NCBI RefSeq assembly: GCF_963678975.1
Contig: NC_089279.1
Location: 32,142,660 to 32,206,659, forward strand
From: Dysidea avara
Taxonomy: Eukaryota; Porifera; Demospongiae; Dictyoceratida; Dysideidae
DNA length: 64,000 bases
Reading direction: 5' to 3'
Shown here: positions 30,223-41,787 of the stretch, piece after piece
How the letters are laid out: every line of letters starts with the position of its first letter
How positions within the stretch are numbered: the first letter of the stretch is position 1
Notes under the pieces: model-generated
Databases searched by the model: none
Told to the model about the DNA's origin: nothing
The model's input: the letters and a program-made list of their open reading frames with translations, nothing else
Made by a program: the position numbers and the translations under genes

Positions 30223-32860
30223 AAAGAAAGCCCATAATGGGGTAGCAGGGGGTTCTAAGTGGCTAGTTGGAGTAGTTTAAACCTTGTCAAAAATGATCAT
30301 CTTGTTTGAGCTTGGTTTTCCTATCGCCCAGATGAGGTCTTGTCGCCTTTGATAGGCACTGTTAAGCGTTAGCGCCGTAGGGTTAGCACGTGTGTCTGCC
30401 TAATCATGGCTACCTGGCCACCTCTATGTAAACCGTGCCAGCAGCGCAGTTTAGGAGCTGCAAATTGCTATTGGTTGTTGATACTGGCCGGTATAGAACT
30501 GAAGGGAATATATTTCAAAACGTTAAGTGAGTGATGTTGTATCAGTGCCATGCCCTGGTCTGGCGAGCAATCCACTGTCAGCGGACTACCCCAGCTTCAT
30601 CGATACTTAGCTGCGTGACACTACAGCCTTTGTTTGATTGAAGTTTTATGGTCATAGTTATGACTTATGCTAAGACTGCTTGCTATAGGTGTGTCACCAG
30701 CGTGGTGCAAAGTTGGCAGTATCAGTAGCCGTAGCTATAGCTTGTTATTAATCTATAATGTACGTACGTGTGTATGCAAGTGCGTTTTAGTGGCTGCATG
30801 GCCTGTTGGATTTTTGCACTGTAGTCATGTGATGACCTAGCTGATGTGCAGTTGCGCTCTGTCCCCAGCTCGCAGTGCAGTCATAGTGAGTAATATTGGC
30901 TCACCTATTTGTGCACTCTTGACACAATCATAATTGACGTGTTCCCCGTATCCGGAGAATTGCCCAGTCTGATGTGTCTATGTGTCACTAATCTGATACT
31001 GCTTAGGGCAATCTCACATCTCTATTTATAGTGTAGGTATGTGTGTTAACCATGCCTGGTGTGATTTCAATAAACTAGTGCATGATACCGCTGGCATGTG
31101 GTAATGATCAACTACCTTAGTACAACTTTGTCTTGTTGCCTGAAGTAGTGCTACTAGATCTAGACTCACTCGGTTGCTTTGTTCGGTGGTCACCATAGCT
31201 GTTATAGTGTGCTGCTTATCTGTCACATCCTGACTAGCTGGATATAGAATATTCTAGTCTGTTTTTTTTTTTTTTTTTTTTGTTTTTCTTTTTTTGATTG
31301 CTAGGAGTTCTAGTCAAGGTGTTCCCAGCAAGTGAGCTGTACTAGTCGCAGCTGGTCATCTTGATTATTGGTTATTGATTTAGCTGATATGTGTGTACTG
31401 TACATGTGCTACTGAACATCGCTGCCACATCTAGCTACAGCAAATAATATAGTCTGGTGCTAACGCTCAAGTTGATGACTGACTACACTGTGCTGGTCAC
31501 TTAGCAGGTATAGTCATATGCTCTCGGTGTAGCTGAAGTGTGCTTAAACTGTGGCCACAGCTGCTGCAAGTTCTGCCATTTAGTGGTAGTGATCAGCTGA
31601 TGTGTCACTGTACCATGCTACAAATGTAGCTGTCCTGTCATTCAGTTAAGTGCAGTAACTGATATGCTACTGTATAGGCAACTGAGTAGCCATTTTGTTT
31701 ACTGCCATCGATGTTGTCATGTATAGCTGATACATATCTGTAGTGAACTGTGCTATACCACTGTATAACTGTCAAATATACTGCAAATGACACTGTCAGG
31801 TGCTATCGTTATAGCTGAAGCAGGAACTAGGCCTTTATGATCAGTGTGTGTGAAGAGGAGTCTTTAGAGCACATGGTTGGACATGCTAAGTATGTAAGAT
31901 TTTGCAGAGACCAAAGCCCAACCTCATGTGATTGCTATGGCCACTGTACTGCATTACTGACATAGTTGTCTGACCCACTGTGACTGATACTGAGTGATAG
32001 TGATGCAGTCAGGTGAGAAAGCTCATAGCTGCCCTGTGCTGTTACTATCTGTAAGATCTGTCAATGGTGCAGGTACAAATAACGCAACTAATGTGTAGCC
32101 GCAATGGTGATGTGGTCAGGATTATCTATCCTGGCATGGCTGTTACGTCTGCAATTAATGCGTCAGGTGTTTTCAGTATGCAGTTGAAATTCCTGACACT
32201 TCTGCTGTACATTATTCGTAGCAATCTATCTGATGTGTGGATGTAGGATCATGACAAAGCCAGATGTCACATCTACTACAATTGATGCAGTCAGATGTAA
32301 CAATATACCTGATATATGTGACTGCACAGTGCTACTGATGTAGCTGTCATGTCCACTGAAGCTGCAATTGATGTAGTGAGGGTGTGTGGCTACGCTGGTG
32401 ATGTTTCTGCTACCTCCATTGTAATTGATATAGTCTGATGCTAACAGTATAGACTGTACAGTGCTACTGGTGTAGCTGTCCTGATCATGAAGCTGATATG
32501 TAGCTGCCCTGCTGAAGTTTCTACCACCTCCGCTGTGACATGTTCGTATGTAACAATATAGCTGATGTGTGGCTGTTGCTACAGTGCATGGTAATAATGT
32601 ATAGCAGTACTATGGCTGTCCCATTTTTCATTATATATATATATATATATTTTTTTTTACCACTGATGTAGTCAGAAGCTAGCAATATAATGACTGTACA
32701 GTGTTGTTGACGTAGCAACTACAGCTGATGCATGCAGTATAGCTGTCGTGTAAATGTGTGATGACAAGAGGTCACGTTCACTGTGATTGCTAGTCAGGTA
32801 GCTGATGTATGCATGATTGTACTGTGATACCAACATAGTTATCACATTAATTTTACTAGA
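30223..32860. other. non-coding, satellite-like toward the right
   Basis: No protein-coding frame. From about 31500 on, words such as GCTACTGATGTAGCTGTC recur irregularly, looking like a decayed or ancestral form of the 26-bp array that follows. Poly-T at 31261-31281 and (TA)n at 32634-32652. Confidence 0.5.
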
Positions 32861-35800
32861 ATTGATGTTGCATCATTCATGTTTGAGAGCTACCAATGTA
32901 GCCCATGTTTGAGTACTATGGATGCAGCCCACGTTTACTGATGTAGCTCATGGTTGAGTGCTATCGACATAGCTCATGTTTGAGTGTTACTGGCGTAGCT
33001 CATGTGTGATTGCTACTGACATCACTCATGTTTGAGAGCTGCCAACTTACCTCATCTGAGTGCTACTGACATAGCTCATGTATGGCTGCAACTAATGTAG
33101 TTCATGTCTGGTGCAGCTCGTGTTTGAGTGCTACCAGCTTACCTCATTTGAGTGCTACAAACTTACATAGCTCATGTCTGGGAGCTCCTGTCTGGGTACT
33201 GTCAATATAGCTCATGTCTGAGTGTTACCAATGTAGTTTATGTTTAAGCATCAGCGATGTAGCTCATGTAAGCATGTTTGAGTACTACCAACATGGCTCA
33301 TGATCATGTCCACATAATGCTAATGATATAGCTCATGTTTGGGTGTTACTGACATAGCCCATGTTTGAGTGTTACATGGACGTAGATCATGTTTGAGTGC
33401 TACCAACACAGCTCATGTCTGAGTGCTACTGATGTAGCTCGTGTTTTCAGCTTACCTCTTTGAGTGCTATGTACCAAGTAACTCATGTATGAGTGCTACT
33501 AATATAGCTCATGTTTGAGTGCTACCAAACATAGCCCATGTCTGAAATTGAGTGCTACTGATGTTCGTAGCTCATGTTTGCATACTACTGATGTAGCTCA
33601 TGTTTGAGTACTGCTGATGTAGCTCATGTTTGAGTTTGAGTGCTACCAACATAGCTCATGTCTGAGTGTAGTAGCCTGTGTTACCGACTTGTATAATTAC
33701 CTCTTTTGAGTGCTACTGACATAGCTCCTGTCTGAGTGCTATTGATATAGCTAATGTTTGAGTGCTACTGACTGCTCATGTTTATGTGCTACCGAGATAG
33801 CTCATGTCTGATACTGAGTGCTACTGATGTTTGTAGCTCATGTTTGCTTGCTACTGACATAGCTCGTGTTTGAATGCTACCAGCGTACCTCTTTTGAGTG
33901 CTACTGATGTAGCTCATGTTTGAGTGCTACTCACTCTTGAGTGTTTGCAATGTAGCTCATGTTTTGAGTGCTACTGCTGTAGTTCATGCTTGAGTGCTAC
34001 CAATATGTTTATGGTGGAGTTCTACTGTTGTAACTCATGTTTGAGTGCTACCGACATAGCTCATGTGTGAAAGCTTTTAACTTACCACATTAATTATGGG
34101 TGTTACCGATGTAGCTTGTGTATGGGTGCTACCGATGTAGCTCATGTCTGGGCACTACCAATGTAGCTCATGCCTGAGTGCTACCGACGTATAGTAGTTC
34201 GTGTTTACGTGCTACGAACATAGCTCGTATTGTGAGATGTAGACTCATGTTTGAGTACCAACTTACCTCATTTGGGTGCTAGCAACATAGCTCATTTCTG
34301 GGTGCTATAGCCGCTCATGTCTGGCTACTGGTGATGTAGCTCATGTCTGAGTGCAACTGACACCTCATTTTGGGTGTTACCAACATATTGAGTGCTACCG
34401 ATGTAACTCAGATTTGGGTACTACCAATGTAGCTCATGATCATGTTTGAGAACTGCTGACATAGCTCGTTTGAGTGCTATACCGTCTTAACTCATGTTTC
34501 AGTGCTGCTGACATAGCTTATGTGTGAGTGCTACCAATGTAGCTCATGTTTGAGTGCTACCGGCATAGCTTATGCTGTGTGAGTGCTACCGACATGGCTC
34601 ATGTTGTGAGATGTAGCTCATGTTTGAGTACCAACTTGAGTGCTACCAACATAGCTCATGTCTGGCTACAGCTACTGATGTAGCCCATGTCTGGGTGCTA
34701 CTGACAGCTCATGTCTGGGTGTTGCTGACATATTGAGTGCTACCGATGTCACTCAGGTTACTACCGACGTACCTCATGTTTGGGTGCTACCGATGTAGTT
34801 CATATGTGACTGCTACCAGTGTATTTTTCTACAGTTGTGACTCATGTTTGAGTGCTACCGACATAGCTCATGTGTAAATGTTTTTAACTTACCACATTTG
34901 AGTGCTACCAATGTAGCTCATGTTTGAGTGCTACCGGCGTAGCTTATGCTGTGTGAGTGCTACCGACATGGCTCATGTTGTGAGATGTAGCTCATGTTTG
35001 AGTACCAACTTGAGTGCTACCAACATAGCTCATGTCTGGCTACAGCTACTGATGTAGCCCATGTCTGGGTGCTACTGACAGCTCATGTCTGGGTGTTGCT
35101 GACATATTGAGTGCTACCGATGTCACTCAGGTTACTACCGACGTACCTCATGTTTGGGTGCTACCGATGTAGTTAATATGTGACTGCTACCAGTGTATTT
35201 TTCTACAGTTGTGACTCATGTTTGAGTGCTACCGACATAGCTCATGTGTAAATGCTTTTAACTTACCACATTTGAGTGCTACCGATGTAGCTCATGTATG
35301 GGTGCTACCGACGTAGCTTATGTCTGGGTATTACCAATGATGTAGCTTATGTCTGAGTGCTACTGATGTATAGTAGTTCAGTTTGAGTGCTACTGACATA
35401 GCCCCTGTTTAAGTGCTACTGACATAGCTCATACTGTGAGATGTAGCTCATGTTTCAGTACCAACTTACCTCATTAGAGTGCTACCAACATAGCTCATCT
35501 CTGGGTGCTATACGTGTCTGGCTACTAATGATGTAGTTCATGTCTGGGTGTTACTGACATATATATTGAGTGCTGCTGATGTAACTCAGGTTTGGGTACT
35601 ACCGACGTAGCTCATGTTTGACTGCTACTGACATAGCTCATGTTTGCAACATAGCTAGTGTTTGACTGAGTGCTACCAATGTAGCTCATGTTTGAGTGCT
35701 ACCGTTGTAGCTCATGTGTGAGTGCTACCGTTATAGCTCATGTGTGAGTGCTACCGTTGTAGCTCATGTGTGAGTGCTACCGACATGGCTCACATTGTGA

Positions 35801-36389
35801 GATGTAGCTGATGTTTGAGTACCAACTTGCCTCATTTGAGTGCTACTGACAGATCGTGTCTGGGTGTTAATAACAAATTGAATGCTACTGACAGCTCAAG
35901 TCTAGGTGTTAATGACATATTGAATACTACTGATTTAGCTCAGGTTTGAGTACTACTGATGTAGCTCATGTTCGAGTCCTATTGACATAGCTCATGCGTG
36001 AGTCCTACCGATGTAGCTCATGTGTGAGTGCTGCCAACGTAGCTGATGTTTGAGTGCTACTACCAATTAATGTAGCTGATGTTTGAGTGCTACCAACGTA
36101 GCTGATGTGAGTGCTACAGACGTAGCTGATGTCTGAGTGCTACCGACGTAGCTGGTGTTTGAGTGCTGCCAACGTAGCTGATGTTTGCGTGCTACTGAAG
36201 TAGCTGATGTGAGTGCTATTGACGTAGCTGATGTTTGAGTGCCACCGACGTAGCTGGTGTTTGAGTGCTACCGACGTAGCTGATGTTTGAGTGCTACCGA
36301 CGTGAGTGCTACTGACGTAGCTGATGTTTGAGTGCCACCGACGTAGCTGATGTTTGAGTGCTACCGACGTAGCTGGTGTTTGAGTGCTA

Positions 36390-37783
36390 GAGTAAAGTAT
36401 CAATTATCGGACAATATGATGTTCGGACAGCTGCCACCCACTTCCTGGAAATCCTGCAGCTTAGGTTATTGTACCGAAAGGTAGGCTACAATAAGCAATA
36501 ATTATCCTCCAACAATCAGCTTTGTGTGATTAAAAGCTTAAGAGTTACAGTCAATAGTATGCTTAGTCCGATAAAATCTATGCTCGGATAAAACTATCAG
36601 TTGTCGGACTTTAATTTTTACTACCAGTAAACAATGTCCAATTTATTTCAAATTTGTATGCAATATACCTGTACTCATTAGCTATTAATGGCCAAAAAAT
36701 GGTTTCGTTATCTTTAGCATAGATGGAGTACGAACCCCCCAATTTTTAGCGGTATTGTCGGACGCCTTCCGCTTTAATGTAGTCATGCCCACCAACAGAG
36801 TTTGTATGCCTTTGCAACAAATGCACCAGTGCTAAACCACAGAAGAAGGTAAATAAACATCTCTCAAGAGTAGAGGTGTGTTTTAAAGTTGATATTCAGG
36901 ATATTTCCATTGGAACGCAGTATTTTTGACGGAGATGCGCGCGAGGTGGAAAAATGAAGTTATGCAAAACCACCTTCTGACCACCTACATATGCTAGTCT
37001 TGGTGTCGTATCACAAACACTGTCACGAAAATTGAAAGGCTTTTCTTTCTCTACCTTATATGGGTGAAACAAAAAGGACGAAAATGTTGCTTTGTGCATC
37101 CATAGAAGGTAGAAAATGGAATATCTTTTCATTTCTAGGTGGTATTCACGATTGAGGCACCAAGACTAACAAATGTGGTTGGTCAGAAAGTTGTGCCTCG
37201 TAATTTCATTTTTCCACCTAGCGTGCATCTCCTTAATTTAGGAGCCAAAAATACTGCGTTCCAATAGAAATATCCTGAATATCAACTTTAAAACAGACCT
37301 CTACTCTTGAAAGATATTTATTTACGTTCTTCTGTGGTTTAGCACTGGTGCATTTGTTGCAAAAAGCATGAACTCTGTTGGTGGGCATGGCTAAATTAAA
37401 GCGGAAGGCGTCCGACAATACCGCTAAAACTTGGGGGGCTCGTACTCCATCTATGCTAAAGATAACGAAACCATTTTTTGGCCATTAATAGCTAATGAGT
37501 ACAGGTATATTGCATACAAATTTGAAATAAATTGGACATTGTTTACTGGTAGTAAAAATCTAAGTTCGACAACTGATAGTTTTATCCGAGCATAGATTTT
37601 ATCGGACTAAGCATACTATTGGCTGTAACTCTTTAACTTTTAATCATGCAAAGCTGATTATTGGAGGATAATTATTGCTTGTTGTAGCCTACCTTTTGGT
37701 ACAATAACCAAAGCTGCAGGATTCCCAGGAAGTGAATGGCAGCTGTCCGAACATCATATTGTCCGATAATTGATACTTTACTC
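36390..37783. mobile_element. 1.39 kb palindromic transposon, TA target
   Basis: Left end GAGTAAAGTATCAATTATCG, right end its exact inverse, flanked by TA (36388-36389, 37784-37785). Removal restores GTGCTACCGAC of the array. Arms of about 625 bp are nearly identical inverted copies around a loop of about 140 bp (37016-37156). The TA target fits Tc1/mariner-type insertion. A 61-codon minus-strand ORF in the right arm has no recognisable transposase motif. Confidence 0.88.
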
Positions 37784-37910
37784 TACCGACGTAGCTGATG
37801 TTTGAGTGCTACCAACGTAGCTGATGTGAGTACTACTGACGTAGCTGATGTTTGAGTGCTACCGATGTAGCTGGTGTTTGAGTGCTACCGACGTAGCTGA
37901 TGTTTGAGTG

Positions 37911-40678
37911 TAATTGTAATTGTAATTGTAATTTTTAAGCAGGGAGTCCACTCAGTAAAATTGATTTTCAGTGGAGCCCTGAACAAACATACAATAGACA
38001 CATACAATAACTAATAATATACAAAAAAACAAACAAACAAACAAACATACATACACAACTAAGGATACATAGACAAAATTACACAGGAATTAAGAATTAA
38101 GATAATAATTACGAAATGACGACAAAGTGGCAGCCCCAGTAACAGTGGACTTAAGGTTGTTCCATAAAACAGTTCCTCGGTAGAAAAAAGTTCGTTTGCC
38201 ATAGTTGGTAAACACTCTAGGAACAAATAAACGTTTAACATTACGACTAAGATGACCAGTAACATCCTTCGAAAACTGAAATATATCATGTAAATAAGGA
38301 GGAGAAATTCGATGTAAAGATTTAAAAATCTGAATAGCCGTATGAAAACGGTGACGTTCAGCCAATGTAAATTGAAACTTGGAACTGAAAGATGACGGCA
38401 GCTTATGCATAAATTTGGAATGAATCCTTTCAATCATACAAGTCTGTTTTGCCGTAGATGGAGTCCAGATAACATCACAGTAATCAAAAAGTGGCATCAC
38501 AAATGCTGAATATAATACACACAACACTGCAGGTGGCAGAGACCCAAACCGAATAATTGAAGCAAGTCTTGATCTAACTCTAGACAACATATTACAAATA
38601 TGCAAGTTCCAAGACAACGCAGAGTCAATTAATACTCCAAGATACCGAACAGAATGCACCCGAGACAACACACTACCACCAATTGAGACAGAAAGGGTCT
38701 GACCTGTCACCCTCTGACGGCTACCAATGAGCATACAATTAGACTTATCAACATTTAAACACAAACGTGAGCTCCCTAACCATGTAGCCACAGAATTCAG
38801 ATCTGATTGTAAACCATTTTCCACTACCCTTAAATCCGAGCCACAAAAATGTAATTCAGCATCATCAGCATAAAGATCCAGTAAGCAGTGACTTACAACC
38901 GAGGGCAAATCATTTATGTATAAAGCAAAAAGCAAGGGACCCAAGATGGATCCTTGAGGGACACCAATAGAAACAGCAGCCCATTTAGACATCTTAGATT
39001 GAAATAAAGTTCTTTGCTGCCGTTGAGCTAAGTAATTAATTAACAAGTCATATGATGACCCTCGAAAGCCATAGTACATTAACTTAGTACACAAAATCGA
39101 GTGATCCACAGTGTCAAAGGCTTTGGCCAAATCTAAGAATACCGCACCAGTATATTTACCTTCGTCAATAGCTCTCAGCCATTTATCTGTGACATGCAGT
39201 AGCAAATCCTGAGTCGAATAACCAGTACGAAAACCAGATTGATGGGAAGAAAGTAAATGATATTTCATAAGGTGTGATTGAATCTGATTGTGCAACACAC
39301 GCTCCAAAACCTTAGACAAAACAGGCAGTACAGAAATTGGACGAAAATGAGTTAGACTTGTGCATTGCTTTCGCTTGGGAACCGGTGTGACAATAGCCTG
39401 CTTCCATTGAAAAGGAACTGAGGATGACTCAATACACTTGTTTATCAAAACGGTGATAAGTCTTAACATAAAAGGAGATGCCTTAATAAACTTAGTCGAA
39501 AGACCATCAGCTCCAGTAGCTTTCCGAACATGTAAAGAAGATACAATCAATGACACTGATTCAACATCAACAGGTACAAACTCCAGAGAGGGTATATCCA
39601 TATCAAAGAGCTTATCCATATACTCAGTAGGTGGTACTGTACTAACAACATTGGCAACAGTCTTATAGGGTATTAGTAAGAAATAATCATTAAAATCATC
39701 AGCTGTAGCCACAACTTGACTTCCACACACAGATCTAGACCGTCTGGACAAAGATTGAAAATGCTTCCAAAACCAAGCTGGCTTACTCTTAGATGAGGAA
39801 GCAAGGTTAGTAAAATAGTCTGCTTTAGCTGATCGCAGCATTGCATTCACTTTATTTCGTAATTTTCTATATGATGCCCAATCAGAAGCAGAGCCAGACC
39901 TCAGGGCCCTACGATGAGCAACATCACGCAATCGACGAGCGGTAGAAAGGGAAGCATTAGATAGCCAGGGACATTCCTGCCGACGAACTCTCAATTTCCT
40001 CAATGGGGCTAATAGGTCCAACAGCCCTTTCATAATTAAATTAAAACATTCCAAACAATCAGACACATCATCAAAAGAGGAGAATACCTCATCCCAAATA
40101 TCATCACAACCAAGAAGCTTGTCCAGCTTGTCAATATCAAGTTTTTGAAAATTTCTAGAAACAACAATCTGATGAGGTTGAGGATCAACACAAATACCCC
40201 TAGCATAGAAGTGACTGATGATGATATGATGGTCACTGCCACTGAAGGGAAATACATTAGTGGATTCAAAGCACTGAACATCAGTTGTCAATAACACATC
40301 TATCTGTGATGAGCTATTTGAAGTAACTCTAGTTGGTTTACACACGAGATCCACTAATTTAAACTGTCTCATAACAGATAACAACAACTTGGTCTGGGAT
40401 AATGATGGAACCAAAAGGCCAAAAGGTCAGCATTGATGTCCCCAAGTATACATAAGCGAGGACAGTGGGAACAAGCTGTCTCACATTCAGCAAGAAACTT
40501 GTCAAAAAAGTTGTGCTGCGATGGAGGCCGATAAACACAGCAAAAAAACATAGATCTCCTAGTTGAGGGGAACAGCTCTATCCAAATGACTCAACATTAC
40601 CTCCACATAAATCAGGTCTAACCACAAACTTGACCCTTGGAGAGACCAAAAAGGCCACACCTCCACCATGACGATTAC
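37911..40678 (-). mobile_element. 5'-truncated non-LTR retrotransposon (LINE)
   Basis: Minus strand, inserted in the minisatellite. The 3' end is a short (ATTACA)n tail (37911-37937). The 5' end breaks inside the endonuclease (NRHGGGVAFLV near 40660), where the array resumes. Endonuclease pieces RPPSQ, GDINADL and SDH are in different frames; RT is intact in frame. The architecture and C terminus suggest the CR1/Jockey group. Confidence 0.88.
38090..40414 (-). pseudogene. LINE ORF2: endonuclease end plus reverse transcriptase
   Basis: 774 codons in one frame. It contains the end of the AP endonuclease (SGSDHHIII), then RT blocks FRPISVLPVLSKVLER, FLDLAKAFDTVDH, GVPQGSILGPLLFALYIND and the catalytic YADD, and a C-terminal region with FDYCDVIW. 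Frameshifts near 40415 and 40590 separate it from the rest of the endonuclease, so this copy cannot make a full protein. RT itself shows no internal stop, so the insertion is not very old. Confidence 0.9.
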
Positions 40679-41379
40679 GTGCTACTGACGTAGCTGATGT
40701 GAGTGCTACCGACGTAGCTGATGTGAGTGCTACCGACGTAGCTGATGTTTGAGTGCTACTGATGTAGCTGCCAATCCACCTGTCCCCAACTGAACCAGGC
40801 CTAGCTATCATTCCCCCTTTCCCTCCCTCCTAGGGGCTATACTTTAAATGTGGAATCCAGCCAGCTTAATTTGCGGTCAACCAATCCATAAATTCCTTTC
40901 AAAAGAAAATTCCAGCAACCTTACCCTAAAAGGCCAGGTACCCTCTACGCCTACCTCCAGGATGTACTATATTTCACTCCCTTCCTGTGTGAAGAGAGGA
41001 GAATGATCGATGACTGGTTATTATTATTATTGTTACTGAGCAGACAGCACAGCTGATATGCTCAGGAAAAAAAAGCAATCATAAAATGAATTGTGGGGAC
41101 TTGGGGGTTAGTGGGGACTTCCGGTGTTAGGAGGTGATAACTCACTCGGCGAGACGATACTGGAGCATCTACCGATAGAATCAGTTGTGATCTGTGTGTG
41201 CCACCGCGGCTAAAGCACTATTGATCAAACTAGTGCCGGAAACTTTCTTGAGAATCTTCCTGGTCACATTCTGACGGTTATCACTGTGGTTCGCGGGGTA
41301 AAAGTAGAAGTTGATACCCTATTCATCACGATATCATTCCGTTTGAAGTAGAGATGAAATATCATTGCTCTCCGTCTCG

Positions 41380-41513
41380 CACTTTTACGCACGACGAGTT
41401 GAAGTTCGATCACACGAGCCAGCAAATGGCGCCTTCTGCATCACGTGCGTAACTGGCTAGAGGCGTGCGTGATTCTTTTTGTGCTAACCACAGTTAAGCT
41501 ATTAACCTCCATT
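41380..41513. repeat. second copy of the 134-bp right-end segment
   Basis: ACTTTTACGCACGACGAGTT through CCTCCATT, one mismatch from 29800-29933. It ends 275 bp before the start codon of gene C. Confidence 0.9.
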
Positions 41514-41787
41514 ATTACGGTGACCGTACCAAAAGTTCCGCACATTTCCGAATACTAATGATCACGTCATCAAACTGTTCCGGATACTAAATATTTCATT
41601 AAGCTAAATATTATAAGTGCAGCCTCGCGGGGCTACGTCACTGTAACACGCGTGAGCGGTTTCCACCTGTGAAGTGTCGGCATACCAGGAACAGTTACCG
41701 GTAACTAGGCTGCACAAAACATTCTGGCGTGTGTGCCGCTGCAGGTGAAGGCAGTGCAGCGATTAGATTCGTGTTTCGATCAACCTC
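41514..41787 (+). promoter_or_regulatory. upstream region of gene C
   Basis: Less AT-rich than its surroundings. It has TACGTCA at 41634-41640 (CRE-like, also near gene B) and the inverted repeat AGTTACCGGTAACT at 41692-41705, a possible GRH/CP2-type or other dimer site. The start of transcription cannot be placed. Confidence 0.35.

Larger units (their letters stand above)
32880..40775. repeat. 26-bp minisatellite array (interrupted)
   Basis: Consensus TGAGTGCTACCGACGTAGCT plus GATGTT, 26 bp. It is degenerate at the left (TAGCTCATGTTTGAGTGCTAC variants) and homogeneous at 36000-36389. The array is cut by the palindrome 36390-37783, continues 37784-37910, is cut by the LINE 37911-40678 and ends at 40775. 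A segment at about 34510-34860 repeats at 34895-35235 as a higher-order duplication. ORFs inside are artefacts. Confidence 0.93.
29933..41487. mobile_element. long TTAGCACA...TGTGCTAA unit carrying a minisatellite
   Basis: Same left and right ends as the short unit directly before it, but 11.6 kb long. It holds a degenerate satellite-like region, the 26-bp minisatellite, a 1.39 kb palindrome and a LINE. Both ends end in the same CCACAGTTAAGC...CCTCCATT flank. Either two related transposon insertions or a tandem duplication with a large deletion in the first copy would explain this. No transposase recognised. Confidence 0.5.

Noticed and set aside
36140-36403. Repetitive 87-codon minus ORF in the 26-bp array
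   Set aside because: Repeat composition keeps frames open by chance; no start context, no conservation beyond the repeat itself.
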